Positions 37,347 through 46,160 are shown, counted from the first letter of the stretch. The stretch: 64,000 nt of DNA from Noviherbaspirillum soli (GCF_015352955.1 NZ_JACYOX010000002.1:124001-188000); one strand, 5' to 3'. Notes: generated by a model from the sequence alone, not told the origin. A program made the numbers and translations.

Positions 37347-38990
37347 TTATTGCGGCCAGGCGCGATCCAGTATCCGCTGCTGCAGCGCGGTTTCTCCCAT
37401 CGTGCCGTATACCCGGCCGCCATCGGCATCCAGCCGGCTGGCCACGAAGGCTTCGGCGATGTCCTGCGGCGCATGGCGCAGCATCAGCGCCGCCTGCGCC
37501 GCCAGCACCAGCCGCTGCACGAAGCGCCGGGCCAATGCCTCCCGTTCTTCCGGCGCGGCCCGCATGTCGCGCCGCAGCGCATCAAGCAGCGCCAGCAGGG
37601 CAGGGTGCCCGGCCGTCGCTTCCCGTAGGTCGGCCAGCAGCAGCAGCGCGCCTTCCGGGTCGCGCTCCAGCGCCCGCAGCACGTCCAGGCACATCACGTT
37701 GCCCGAGCCTTCCCAGATCGAATTGACCGGCGCCTCCCGGTACATGCGCGCCATCGGGCCGGTCTCGACATAACCGTTGCCGCCCCAGACTTCCATGCAT
37801 TCGCCGGTGAAGGCAATGGCCCGCTTGCAGATCCAGAACTTGGCGGCCGGCGTGACGATGCGGCGCCAGGCGCGCAGCAGCGGATCGTCGGGCGCGTCGA
37901 AGGCGCTGGCCAGCTTCAGCATCAGCAGCGTGGCCGCCTCGCTTTCCAGTGCCAGGTCGGCCAGCACATTGCGCATGATCGGCTGCTCGGCCAGCAGGCG
38001 GCCGAAGGCGCTGCGGTGGCGCGCATGGTGCGCGGCCTGCACGAAGGCCTGGCGCATCAGGCCGGCGCTGCCGATCACGCAGTCGAGCCGGGTGGTGTTG
38101 GCCATTTCGATGATGGTGGGAATGCCTCGGCCTTCCTCGCCCACCATCACGCCCAGCGCTTCCTGGAACTCGACCTCGCTGCTGGAATTGGACTGGTTGC
38201 CCAGCTTGTCCTTGAGGCGCTGGATCACGACCGGATTCTTGCTGCCGTCGTCGCGCCAGCGCGGCACGAAAAAGCACGACAGGCCGTTGCCGGTGCGGGC
38301 CAGCACCAGGTGGGCGTCGCACATCGGCGCCGAGAAGAACCATTTATGGCCGGTCAGCGCATATTCGGCGCCACGGCCTTCGCCGCGCACCGGCACGGCC
38401 ACCGTGGCATTGCTGCGCACGTCCGAGCCGCCCTGCTTCTCGGTCATGCCCATGCCGATCAGGATCGATTTCTTTTGCGCCAGCGGCAGGTCGCGCGGAT
38501 CGTGTTCCGGCGAAAACAGCTTGTCGCGCAGGCGGGCAAACAGCGCCGGCTCGTTGGCCAGCACCGGGATCGAGGCGAACGTCATCGTGGTCGGGCACAG
38601 CGAGCCGGATTCCACCTGCGCATGCAGGAAATAGCCGGCGGCGCGCGCCACCTGGGCGCCAGGGCGCGGCGCGCTGAAGGGCAGGGCATGCAATCCTTCC
38701 CGGCGCAGCAGGCCCAGCAGGCGGTGCCAGCTCGGATGGAATTCCACGCTGTCGATGCGGTTGCCGACCCGGTCGTGGGTATGCAGTTGCGGCGGGTGCC
38801 GGTTCGCCAGCGCGCCCAGTTGCAGGATGTCCGCGCTGCCCAGTTCGCCGCCCAGCCGGGTAAGCTGCCCGGCGTGCCAGCCGCCGCCAGCCTGCTGCAG
38901 GCCGGCGGCCAATGCGGCATCCGTGGCAAAAAGGTTGTAATCCAGCAATTCCGGCGCCTGATTGGTGACCGTGTGGGTAGGCCATGGCAT
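37347..38990 (-). CDS. aidB: AidB-like acyl-CoA dehydrogenase
   Basis: A 547-residue flavoprotein. The start MPWPTHTVTNQAPELLDYNL closely resembles the N-terminus of E. coli AidB (541 residues), and GGAGGAG precedes it. The core has MGMTEKQGGSDVRSN, LTGHKWFFSAPMCD, MEVWGGNGYVE and a C-terminal helical region that in AidB binds DNA. AidB is part of the alkylation-damage response in E. coli; its true substrate is unclear. It is divergent from dnaX with a 123-base gap. Confidence 0.85.
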   Translation of the reverse strand: MPWPTHTVTNQAPELLDYNLFATDAALAAGLQQAGGGWHAGQLTRLGGELGSADILQLGALANRHPPQLHTHDRVGNRIDSVEFHPSWHRLLGLLRREGLHALPFSAPRPGAQVARAAGYFLHAQVESGSLCPTTMTFASIPVLANEPALFARLRDKLFSPEHDPRDLPLAQKKSILIGMGMTEKQGGSDVRSNATVAVPVRGEGRGAEYALTGHKWFFSAPMCDAHLVLARTGNGLSCFFVPRWRDDGSKNPVVIQRLKDKLGNQSNSSSEVEFQEALGVMVGEEGRGIPTIIEMANTTRLDCVIGSAGLMRQAFVQAAHHARHRSAFGRLLAEQPIMRNVLADLALESEAATLLMLKLASAFDAPDDPLLRAWRRIVTPAAKFWICKRAIAFTGECMEVWGGNGYVETGPMARMYREAPVNSIWEGSGNVMCLDVLRALERDPEGALLLLADLREATAGHPALLALLDALRRDMRAAPEEREALARRFVQRLVLAAQAALMLRHAPQDIAEAFVASRLDADGGRVYGTMGETALQQRILDRAWPQ

Positions 38991-39113
38991 GATGTCGTCT
39001 CCTCCGATTTTCCGTTCTCCCGATTCTGGGCCCGACGCCATTCCGGTTCAAGCGGCTTCAGGCGCTGATCGGCAGTCGGGTAAAATGCTGCTTCAGTCAA
39101 TTTCCGCAACGCC

Positions 39114-41105
39114 ATGTCCTATCAAGTCCTCGCCCGCAAATATCGACCGAAAAGCTTCGAAACGCTCGTCGGGCAGGAGCACGTGGTGCGGGCATTGAGC
39201 CATGCGCTGGAACAGAAGCGCCTGCACCATGCCTACCTGTTCACCGGCACCCGCGGCGTGGGCAAGACCACGCTGTCGCGCATCCTGGCCAAGTGCTTCA
39301 ATTGCACCGGACCCGATGGCAATGGCGACATCACCGCCCATCCCTGCGGCGTCTGCGAAGCCTGCGTGGCGATCGACGCCGGCCGCTTCGTCGACTATAT
39401 CGAGATGGACGCGGCCTCCAACCGCGGCGTCGACGACATGGCGCAGCTGCTGGAACAGGCGGTGTATGCGCCATCCAATGCCCGCTTCAAGGTCTACATG
39501 ATCGACGAAGTCCACATGCTGACCAACCAGGCCTTCAACGCGATGCTGAAGACCCTGGAAGAGCCGCCCGAGCATGTGAAATTCATCCTGGCGACCACCG
39601 ACCCGCAGAAGATCCCGGTCACGGTGCTGTCGCGCTGCCTGCAGTTCAACCTGAAGCAGATGCCGCCAGGCCATATCGTCGGCCACCTGGAAAACATCCT
39701 GGGCCAGGAGCAGATCGAATTCGAACTGCCGGCGCTGCGCCTTTTGGCGCAGGGCGCCCATGGTTCGATGCGCGACGCGCTCTCCCTGACCGATCAGGCC
39801 ATCGCCTATGCGGCCGGCCGGGTCACGCTGGACGCGGTGCAGGGCATGCTGGGCACGCTGGACCAGTCCTTCCTGGTGCGCCTGCTCGATGCGCTGGCGG
39901 CCGACGACGGCGCCGCGCTGCTGGCAGTTGCCGATGACATGGCCGCGCGCAGCCTCTCCTATAACGCCGCCCTGCAGGATCTCGGTTCCCTGCTGCACCG
40001 GGTGGCGCTGGCGCAGTCGGTGCCGGCCGCCCTGCCGGAAGACGTGCCGGAGCGCGAGCACATCCTGCGCCTGGCGCAGCGGTTCGATGCGGAAGAAGTG
40101 CAGCTCTACTATCAGATCGCCGTACATGGCAGGAATGAGCTGGGGCTGGCGCCGGACGAATATGCCGGCTTCACGATGACGCTGCTGCGCATGCTGGCCT
40201 TCCGGCCCGGCAACCTGCCCCGGGAGGAAGCGCCGGCGCGTGCCGCGGTTTCCGCCCGGCCAGTAGCGCCAGCCGCACCTGCCGCACCTGCCGCACCTGC
40301 GCCGTCGCCGGTACGCGCCGCCGCCGCTGTGGTGGCGGAGCCGCCGGCAAGGGCGGCAGTCGCCCCGGCCGAACCGGCGGCGAAAGCGCCACCGCCACGC
40401 GGCGCGATCAGCCCGGCCCGTGCCGCGCTGGAAGCGGCGCGCAACATGAAGCGCGGCGGCGCGGCGGCCGCGACGCCGGCCGTGGCCCAGCCAGTCGCCG
40501 CTCCCGCGGTCGCCGCACCAACGCCAGCGCCGCAGCCCAAGTCGGCCACGTCGGACATGCCGCCGCCATGGGACGACATTCCGGTGTTCGACGACGACTA
40601 CACGGAACCGGCTCAAAAAAAAACTGAAATCGCCTTAGCCGAGCCCGCCGCGCCCATCATTGCCGCGCCGCCGGCTTTGGAATTGCCGCCGGCGCCCCCA
40701 CCTGTGCCGGTACCGGCGCTGGAATGGGATGGCGACTGGCCGGTGCTGGCGGCCGGTCTGCCGGTGCGCGGCGTGGTGCACCAGCTGGCGCAGCAGAGCG
40801 AATTGCTGGAATGCGTACAGGAAGGCAATACCTTCCTGTTCAAGCTGCGGGTGCCGATCGAAACCCTGTGCTCCACCGCCACCGTGGACAAGCTCACCGC
40901 CGCGCTGGAAGAGCGCTTCGGCAAGCCGGCCCGGGTCACCACGGAAATCGGCGCGGCGCGTCAGACCGCCAATGCGAAGGCGGTCGCGGAGCGCGAGGCG
41001 CGGCAGTTGCAGGCGGAAGAAACCATGCACAGCGATCCATTCATCCAGACGCTGAAGCGCGAGTTCGGTGCGAGCATCGTGCCGGGATCCATCAAACCAG
41101 TTTGA
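39114..41105 (+). CDS. dnaX: DNA polymerase III subunits tau and gamma
   Basis: A 663-residue clamp-loader ATPase. Walker A is GTRGVGKT at 45-52, a zinc module uses C64, C78, C81 and C84, and YMIDEVHMLTNQAF is Walker B. Domain III runs to about residue 365. An Ala/Pro-rich linker (about 370-500) includes a nine-base tandem repeat at 40272-40298 (three AAP units). The tau-specific C-terminal domain (about 540-663) binds the polymerase. An A9 tract at codons 501-504 can give a 504-residue gamma form (see separate entry). It opens dnaX-ybaB-recR. Confidence 0.97.
   Translation: MSYQVLARKYRPKSFETLVGQEHVVRALSHALEQKRLHHAYLFTGTRGVGKTTLSRILAKCFNCTGPDGNGDITAHPCGVCEACVAIDAGRFVDYIEMDAASNRGVDDMAQLLEQAVYAPSNARFKVYMIDEVHMLTNQAFNAMLKTLEEPPEHVKFILATTDPQKIPVTVLSRCLQFNLKQMPPGHIVGHLENILGQEQIEFELPALRLLAQGAHGSMRDALSLTDQAIAYAAGRVTLDAVQGMLGTLDQSFLVRLLDALAADDGAALLAVADDMAARSLSYNAALQDLGSLLHRVALAQSVPAALPEDVPEREHILRLAQRFDAEEVQLYYQIAVHGRNELGLAPDEYAGFTMTLLRMLAFRPGNLPREEAPARAAVSARPVAPAAPAAPAAPAPSPVRAAAAVVAEPPARAAVAPAEPAAKAPPPRGAISPARAALEAARNMKRGGAAAATPAVAQPVAAPAVAAPTPAPQPKSATSDMPPPWDDIPVFDDDYTEPAQKKTEIALAEPAAPIIAAPPALELPPAPPPVPVPALEWDGDWPVLAAGLPVRGVVHQLAQQSELLECVQEGNTFLFKLRVPIETLCSTATVDKLTAALEERFGKPARVTTEIGAARQTANAKAVAEREARQLQAEETMHSDPFIQTLKREFGASIVPGSIKPV
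40615..40638 (+). promoter_or_regulatory. Putative programmed frameshift or slippage site in dnaX
   Basis: Nine A (40615-40623) place the heptamer A_AAA_AAA exactly in the zero frame (codons 501-503). After a -1 slip the next codons are AAC then TGA (40625-40627); in the +1 frame a TAG lies at 40636-40638. Both alternative frames stop within 15 bases, giving a product of about 504 residues that lacks the tau domain. The E. coli dnaX site (A_AAA_AAG with an immediate TGA) has the same logic. No experimental proof is available here. Confidence 0.75.
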
Positions 41106-41123
41106 CCATACCAGGAGCGGAAC

Positions 41124-41450
41124 ATGATGAAGAACCAGTTGGCAGGCCTGATGAAACAAGCCCAGGCAATGCAGGACAACATGAAGAAGATGCAGGACCA
41201 GCTCGCCACCATCGAGGTGGAAGGCCAGTCCGGCGCCGGCATGGTCAAGGTGGTGATGACCTGCAAGAACGACGTCAAGCGGGTGTCTATCGACCCGTCG
41301 CTGCTGGGCGATGACCGCGACATGCTGGAAGACCTGGTCGCCGCCGCCTTCAACGACGCAGTGCGCAAGGCGGAAGCCACCACCCAGGAAAAAATGGCCG
41401 GCATTTCGGCGGGACTGCCGCTGCCTCCCGGCTTCAAGATGCCGTTCTGA
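41124..41450 (+). CDS. ybaB: YbaB/EbfC family nucleoid-associated protein
   Basis: A 108-residue protein starting [20 protein letters not shown], the family N-terminus, with an in-frame second ATG at the next codon. [18 protein letters not shown] core and a C-terminal PPGFKMPF are typical. It binds DNA as a dimer. It lies between dnaX and recR, the conserved bacterial order, with an AGGAG ribosome-binding site. Confidence 0.95.
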   Translation: MMKNQLAGLMKQAQAMQDNMKKMQDQLATIEVEGQSGAGMVKVVMTCKNDVKRVSIDPSLLGDDRDMLEDLVAAAFNDAVRKAEATTQEKMAGISAGLPLPPGFKMPF

Positions 41451-41466
41451 ACCGGGCTGAAAGCTT

Positions 41467-42063
41467 GTGAAGACCCCGTCCAGTCTCGACTTCCTGACCG
41501 AAGCGCTGCGCCGCCTGCCCGGCATCGGCCCCAAGTCCGCGCAGCGCATTTCGTACCACCTGATGCAGCACGACCGTGAAGGCGCGGCCATGCTGGGCCG
41601 GGCGTTGACGCAGGCAGTGGAGCGGATTCATCACTGCAGGATGTGCAATACCTTCACCGAGAACGACGTCTGCGAAACCTGCCTGGACCCGGAGCGCGAC
41701 CCGGCCCTGCTGTGCGTCGTGGAAACGCCGGCCGACCAGTTGATGATCGAGCAGACCCTGACCTACAAGGGCCTGTACTTCGTGCTGATGGGCCGCCTGT
41801 CGCCGCTGGACGGCATTGGTCCGCGCGACATCCACCTGGAGCGGCTGATGCAGCGCGCCAGCGATGGCGTGGTGCAGGAAGTGGTGCTGGCAACCAACTT
41901 CACCAACGAGGGCGAAGCGACCGCCCATTACATCAGCGAAACCCTGAAGGCCCGCGGCCTGAAGGTCAGCCGACTGGCGCGTGGCGTTCCGGTCGGTGGC
42001 GAACTGGAATATGTCGATGCCGGCACCATTGCCCGCGCCATGCTGGACCGCCGCGCAACCTGA
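41467..42063 (+). CDS. recR: Recombination mediator protein RecR
   Basis: A 198-residue protein of the RecFOR pathway. A helix-hairpin-helix motif ([16 protein letters not shown], about 14-29) is followed by a zinc finger ([16 protein letters not shown], about 58-73), a Toprim domain starting at [16 protein letters not shown] and a short Walker B-like tail. The start is GTG and gives the usual [15 protein letters not shown]-terminus. Confidence 0.97.
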   Translation: MKTPSSLDFLTEALRRLPGIGPKSAQRISYHLMQHDREGAAMLGRALTQAVERIHHCRMCNTFTENDVCETCLDPERDPALLCVVETPADQLMIEQTLTYKGLYFVLMGRLSPLDGIGPRDIHLERLMQRASDGVVQEVVLATNFTNEGEATAHYISETLKARGLKVSRLARGVPVGGELEYVDAGTIARAMLDRRAT

Positions 42064-42160
42064 CGGGCAAGGCCGGTTGCCAGACGATATCCCTTGATAA
42101 GCAAGATTTTTGCCTTATCTGCAGCAATAAGCGCGTCAAATGTATTCTTCCACGGAAATT

Positions 42161-42185
42161 GGCATTGATGCATTGCATCAATGCC
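42161..42185. promoter_or_regulatory. Perfect 25-base dyad in the tusA promoter region
   Basis: GGCATTGATGC-ATT-GCATCAATGCC is a perfect inverted repeat with 11-base arms. A TTGCAT (42173-42178) lies in its right half and a TAGAAT (42198-42203) 19 bases later may form the tusA promoter, so a bound protein would block RNA polymerase. No regulator gene is adjacent. Confidence 0.6.
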
Positions 42186-42232
42186 ATCGATTTGGGCTAG
42201 AATTCGGCAACATTTTTTTGAGGCAAGCAATA

Positions 42233-42460
42233 ATGGAATTCCACAAGGATCTCGACGCGCGCGGCCTGAACTGCCCGTTGCCCATCCTGAAAGCGAAAAA
42301 GGCCCTGGCCGAGATGGCAAGCGGCGAGGTGTTGCGCGTGGTGGCGACAGACTCCGGTTCGGTGCGGGATTTTCAGGCATTTGCCCGCCAGACCGGCAAC
42401 CAGCTGCTGGAGCAGTCCCAGGACGGCGCCGAGTTCACTTTTTACATGCGCCGGAAATAG
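42233..42460 (+). CDS. tusA: TusA-like sulfurtransferase
   Basis: A 75-residue SirA/TusA/YedF family protein. The catalytic cysteine is in ARGLNCPLPILKAKKAL (Cys at residue 15), the CPxP hallmark. Such proteins pass sulfane sulfur to tRNA thiolation, molybdenum cofactor synthesis or sulfur oxidation. The ATG follows GAGG by ten bases; an upstream in-frame extension crosses the dyad and is rejected. It stands alone between recR and etfBA. Confidence 0.9.
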   Translation: MEFHKDLDARGLNCPLPILKAKKALAEMASGEVLRVVATDSGSVRDFQAFARQTGNQLLEQSQDGAEFTFYMRRK

Positions 42461-42497
42461 TTTTTTCATTATTTAGTGGCCGCACTCTACCCACTAA

Positions 42498-42513
42498 TAG
42501 CACGAGCGTGCTA
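42498..42513. promoter_or_regulatory. Dyad upstream of etfBA, possible TetR-family (FadP/PsrA-type) operator
   Basis: TAGCACG-AG-CGTGCTA is a perfect inverted repeat lying just upstream of the probable -35 region of etfBA. Its form, from memory, resembles operators of TetR-family repressors of fatty-acid degradation in betaproteobacteria. The regulator identity is an inference. Confidence 0.55.
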
Positions 42514-42541
42514 AATTTCGGCAGGTTAGCTGATTCTCTCT

Positions 42542-42547
42542 TATAAT
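42542..42547 (+). promoter_or_regulatory. -10 box of the etfBA promoter
   Basis: A perfect TATAAT lies 49 bases before the etfB ATG. The best -35 candidate, TTTCGG at 42517-42522, is 19 bases away and poor, which suits a regulated promoter. Confidence 0.6.
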
Positions 42548-42557
42548 CCCGTTTCGG

Positions 42558-42573
42558 TTTACGTTAACGTCAA
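42558..42573. promoter_or_regulatory. Palindrome in the etfBA leader, possible LiuR (MerR family) operator
   Basis: TTTACGTTAACGTCAA contains the perfect ten-base palindrome ACGTTAACGT with TTN and NAA flanks. It lies just past the expected start of transcription and resembles sites described for LiuR, a repressor of branched-chain amino-acid degradation. The regulator gene is not in the window. Confidence 0.6.
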
Positions 42574-42596
42574 TTCGATTTTTCAAAGGCAGACCT

Positions 42597-43346
42597 ATGA
42601 AAGTACTGGTTCCAGTCAAGCGCGTGGTGGACTACAACGTCAAGGTGCGGGTCAAATCCGACGGCTCTGGCGTCGACATTGCCAACGTGAAGATGTCCAT
42701 GAACCCCTTCGACGAGATCGCTGTGGAAGAAGCGATGCGCCTGAAGGAAGCCGGCAAGGTCACCGAAGTTGTTGCCGTATCCTGCGGCGTGACCCAATGC
42801 CAGGAAACCCTGCGCACCGCGATGGCCATCGGCGCCGACCGCGGCATTTTGGTCGAGACCGCCGAAGAACTGCAGCCGCTGGCCGTGGCCAAGCTGCTGA
42901 AGGCTCTGGCCGACAAGGAACAGCCGCAGCTGATCATCCTGGGCAAGCAGGCCATCGATGACGACAGCAACCAGACCGGCCAGATGCTGGCTGCATTGCT
43001 GGGCTGGGGCCAGGCAACCTTCGCCTCCAAGGTCGTGCTGGAAGACGGCAAGGCGACCGTGACCCGCGAAGTCGACGGCGGCCTGGAAACCGTGGCGCTG
43101 CCGCTGCCGGCTGTGGTCACCACCGACCTGCGCCTGAACGAGCCGCGCTATGTGACGCTGCCCAACATCATGAAGGCCAAGAAGAAGCCGCTGGAGAACG
43201 TCAAGCCGGCCGATCTGGGTGTCGATGTCACGCCGCGCCTGAAGACCCTGAAAGTGTCCGAGCCGCCCAAGCGCTCCGCCGGCATCATGGTGCCGGATAT
43301 CCCGACGCTGGTTGCCAAGCTGCGCAACGAAGCGAAAGTCATCTAA
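42597..43346 (+). CDS. etfB: Electron transfer flavoprotein subunit beta
   Basis: A 249-residue ETF beta subunit that, with EtfA, carries electrons from acyl-CoA dehydrogenases to ETF-quinone oxidoreductase. It opens [20 protein letters not shown] and has [13 protein letters not shown] and [20 protein letters not shown], which bind AMP and form the dehydrogenase recognition loop. It lies 20 bases upstream of etfA. Two operator-like palindromes are in its promoter region. Confidence 0.97.
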   Translation: MKVLVPVKRVVDYNVKVRVKSDGSGVDIANVKMSMNPFDEIAVEEAMRLKEAGKVTEVVAVSCGVTQCQETLRTAMAIGADRGILVETAEELQPLAVAKLLKALADKEQPQLIILGKQAIDDDSNQTGQMLAALLGWGQATFASKVVLEDGKATVTREVDGGLETVALPLPAVVTTDLRLNEPRYVTLPNIMKAKKKPLENVKPADLGVDVTPRLKTLKVSEPPKRSAGIMVPDIPTLVAKLRNEAKVI

Positions 43347-43366
43347 TTTCACGATAAAGAGACATC

Positions 43367-44296
43367 ATGGCCGCACTCGTCATTGCAGAACACGATAACG
43401 CTAGCCTCAAGGGCAGCACCCTCAACACCGTAGCCGCCGCCGCCCAGTGCGACGGCGACGTCCATGTGCTGGTCGCCGGCGCCAATTGCGGCGCCGCCGC
43501 CGAAGCCGCCGCGAAGATTGCCGGCGTGTCCAAGGTGCTGGTCGCCGACGGCGCCCAGTTCGCCGACGGCCTGGCCGAGAACGTCGCCGAGCAGGTGCTG
43601 GCGCTGGCCTCGAACTACGGCCACATCCTGGCCCCGGCCACCGCCTACGGCAAGAACATCCTGCCGCGCGTGGCAGCCGTTCTCGACGTGGCGCAGATCT
43701 CGGAGATCACCAAGGTCGTGTCGCCGGATACCTTTGAGCGTCCGATCTATGCCGGCAACGCCATTGCCACCGTGCAGTCGGCCGATTCGGTCAAGGTCAT
43801 CACCGTGCGTACCACCGGCTTCGATGCGCCGGCGCAGGATGGCTCGGCAGCGGTGGAGAACGTGCAGGCCGCTGGCGACGCCGGCAAGTCCGCCTTCGTC
43901 TCGCGCGAACTGGCCAAGTCGGACCGTCCTGAACTGACCGCCGCCAAGATCATCGTTTCCGGCGGCCGTGGCATGGGTTCGGGCGAAGCCTTCAAGATCC
44001 TCGAGCCGCTGGCCGACAAGCTCGGCGCGGCGATGGGCGCATCGCGCGCCGCAGTGGATGCAGGCTACGTGCCCAACGACTGGCAGGTTGGCCAGACCGG
44101 CAAGATCGTGGCGCCCCAGCTGTACATCGCCGTCGGCATCTCGGGCGCGATCCAGCATCTGGCCGGCATGAAGGACTCCAAGACCATCGTCGCCATCAAC
44201 AAGGACCCGGAAGCGCCGATCTTCAGCGTGGCTGACTACGGCATCACCGGCGACCTGTTCGAACTGGTGCCGGAACTGGTCAAGGAACTGGGTTAA
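43367..44296 (+). CDS. etfA: Electron transfer flavoprotein subunit alpha
   Basis: A 309-residue FAD-binding subunit. [20 protein letters not shown] (about 204-223) and the C-terminal [20 protein letters not shown] segment are the FAD-binding signatures, followed by [17 protein letters not shown]. Length and order match the standard etfBA operon. A terminator-like hairpin follows before the acyl-CoA dehydrogenase gene. Confidence 0.97.
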   Translation: MAALVIAEHDNASLKGSTLNTVAAAAQCDGDVHVLVAGANCGAAAEAAAKIAGVSKVLVADGAQFADGLAENVAEQVLALASNYGHILAPATAYGKNILPRVAAVLDVAQISEITKVVSPDTFERPIYAGNAIATVQSADSVKVITVRTTGFDAPAQDGSAAVENVQAAGDAGKSAFVSRELAKSDRPELTAAKIIVSGGRGMGSGEAFKILEPLADKLGAAMGASRAAVDAGYVPNDWQVGQTGKIVAPQLYIAVGISGAIQHLAGMKDSKTIVAINKDPEAPIFSVADYGITGDLFELVPELVKELG

Positions 44297-44318
44297 TCAC
44301 ACCGGCTTGAATCCATCC

Positions 44319-44357
44319 GGGCAGGGCGCGCCAACCGCGTGACCTGCCCATTTTTTT
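44319..44357 (+). terminator. Terminator between etfA and the acyl-CoA dehydrogenase
   Basis: GGGCAGG pairs with CCTGCCC, with further inner pairing GCGCG/CGCGT, and is followed by A and seven T. It lies 23 bases after the etfA stop, so transcription of the next gene would be reduced or need its own promoter. Confidence 0.8.
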
Positions 44358-44369
44358 GGGAGTAATCAG

Positions 44370-46160
44370 ATGAGCTATGTCGCCCCCCTGAAGGACATGC
44401 TGTTCGTGGTCAATGAACTGGCCAACCTGCCGGCCGTCCAGTCCCTGCCCGGCTGCGAGGATGCCACACCGGAAACCGTGGAAGCGGTGCTGGAGGAAAA
44501 TGCGAAGTTCTGCGGTGAGGTCGTGGCGCCGCTGAACGTGGCCGGCGACCGCGAGCCCAGCGCCTGGAAGAATGGCGAAGTCGCCACCACGCCCGGCTTC
44601 AAGGAAGCCTTTCACGCCTTTGGCCAGGCCGGCTGGCAAGGCGTGCAGCATCCGGTCGAATTCGGCGGACAGGGCCTGCCCAAGCTGCTGGCCACGCCCT
44701 GCATCGAGATGCTGAACTCGGCCAACCTGTCGTTTGCGCTGTGCCCGCTGCTGACCGATGGCGCGATCGAGGCGCTGCTGACGGCCGGCAGCGACGAGCA
44801 GAAAAATACCTACCTGGCCAACCTGATCTCGGGCAAGTGGACCGGCACCATGAACCTGACCGAGCCGCAGGCGGGATCGGACTTGGCACTGGTGCGCACC
44901 CGCGCCGTGCCGCAGGGCGACGGCACCTACAGGATTTCCGGCACCAAGATCTACATCACCTACGGCGAGCATGACATGGCCGAGAACATCATCCACCTGG
45001 TGCTGGCGCGTACGCCGGATGCGCCGGAAGGGGTGAAGGGCATCTCGCTGTTCGTGGTGCCGAAGTTCCTGGTCAATGCCGACGGCAGCCTGGGCGCGCG
45101 CAACGACGTGCATTGCGTGTCGATCGAGCACAAGCTGGGCATCAAGGCCAGCCCGACAGCGGTGCTGCAGTTCGGCGACCATGGCGGCGCGATCGGCACC
45201 CTGGTCGGCGAGGAGAATCGCGGCCTGGAATACATGTTCATCATGATGAACGCGGCCCGATTCGCCGTCGGCATGCAGGGCGTGGCGGTGGCCGAGACGG
45301 CTTACCAGAAGGCGGTGGCCTATGCCCGCGACCGCGTGCAATCGCGCGACCTGGCCGGTTCGGCCGGCCCGGTGGCGATCATCCACCATCCCGACGTGCG
45401 GCGCATGCTGATGGCGATGCGGGCGCAGACCGAGGGCGCCCGCGCGCTGTCCTATGTCACGGCCGCCGCCTACGACGCCGCCCATCACCATGCCGATGCC
45501 GCGGTGCGGCGCGACAACCAGGCCTTCTATGAATTCATGGTGCCCATCGTCAAGGGCTGGTCGACCGAGATGTCGATCGACGTCGCCTCGACCGGCGTGC
45601 AGGTGCATGGCGGCATGGGCTTCATCGAGGAAACCGGCGCGGCGCAGTTCTACCGCGACGCCCGCATCCTGACCATTTATGAAGGCACCACCGCGATCCA
45701 GGCCAACGACCTGGTCGGCCGCAAGACCGTACGCGACGGCGGCGCCACCGCCCGCGCGATCCTGGCCCAGGTGCGGCGCACCGAGGCCGAACTGGAATCG
45801 GCCGCCAGCGGCGACCTGGCGGCAATCCGCAACCAGCTGGCCGCCGGATCGAAGGCGCTGGAAGAGGTGGTGGACTACATCGTGGCCAACATGAAGTCCG
45901 ACATCAAGGCGGTGTTCGCGGGCAGCGTGCCCTACCTGAAGATGGCCGGCATCGTGCTGTGCGGCTGGCAGATGGCGCGCGCGGCATTGATCGCGCAGAA
46001 AAAGCTGGATGCGGGCGAGGGCGATGCGCGCTTCTATCAGGCCAAGATCGCCACCGCGCGCTTCTTTGCCGACCACCTGCTGTCGCAGGCCTCGTCCTAC
46101 CGCGCGGCCATCGTCGGCGGCAGCGCCGGCGTGCTGGCGCTGGCGGAAGACCAGTTCTGA
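44370..46160 (+). CDS. Acyl-CoA dehydrogenase with C-terminal extension (DmdC/FadE-like)
   Basis: A 596-residue flavoprotein. The core includes MNLTEPQAGSDLALVRTRA, GTKIYITYGEHD, a FIEETGAAQFYRDARI segment and IYEGTTAIQANDL. It exceeds the about 380 residues of classical enzymes; the extra C-terminal part (about 470-596) is the ACAD-C domain found in long acyl-CoA dehydrogenases such as DmdC. It probably donates electrons to the neighbouring EtfBA. The acyl substrate is unknown. GGGAG precedes the ATG directly after the terminator T-run. Confidence 0.9.
   Translation: MSYVAPLKDMLFVVNELANLPAVQSLPGCEDATPETVEAVLEENAKFCGEVVAPLNVAGDREPSAWKNGEVATTPGFKEAFHAFGQAGWQGVQHPVEFGGQGLPKLLATPCIEMLNSANLSFALCPLLTDGAIEALLTAGSDEQKNTYLANLISGKWTGTMNLTEPQAGSDLALVRTRAVPQGDGTYRISGTKIYITYGEHDMAENIIHLVLARTPDAPEGVKGISLFVVPKFLVNADGSLGARNDVHCVSIEHKLGIKASPTAVLQFGDHGGAIGTLVGEENRGLEYMFIMMNAARFAVGMQGVAVAETAYQKAVAYARDRVQSRDLAGSAGPVAIIHHPDVRRMLMAMRAQTEGARALSYVTAAAYDAAHHHADAAVRRDNQAFYEFMVPIVKGWSTEMSIDVASTGVQVHGGMGFIEETGAAQFYRDARILTIYEGTTAIQANDLVGRKTVRDGGATARAILAQVRRTEAELESAASGDLAAIRNQLAAGSKALEEVVDYIVANMKSDIKAVFAGSVPYLKMAGIVLCGWQMARAALIAQKKLDAGEGDARFYQAKIATARFFADHLLSQASSYRAAIVGGSAGVLALAEDQF

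Noticed and set aside
40680..40710. Downstream stimulatory stem-loop for the dnaX frameshift
   Set aside because: Short GCCGGC repeats can pair, but they begin about 50 bases after the slippery site, too far for a normal stimulator, and chance pairing is frequent at this GC content.
42080..42135. Intrinsic terminator after recR
   Set aside because: GATAAGC/CTTATC-type pairing exists near 42096-42120, but the T-run is inside the possible loop and the alternative stem is only four pairs.
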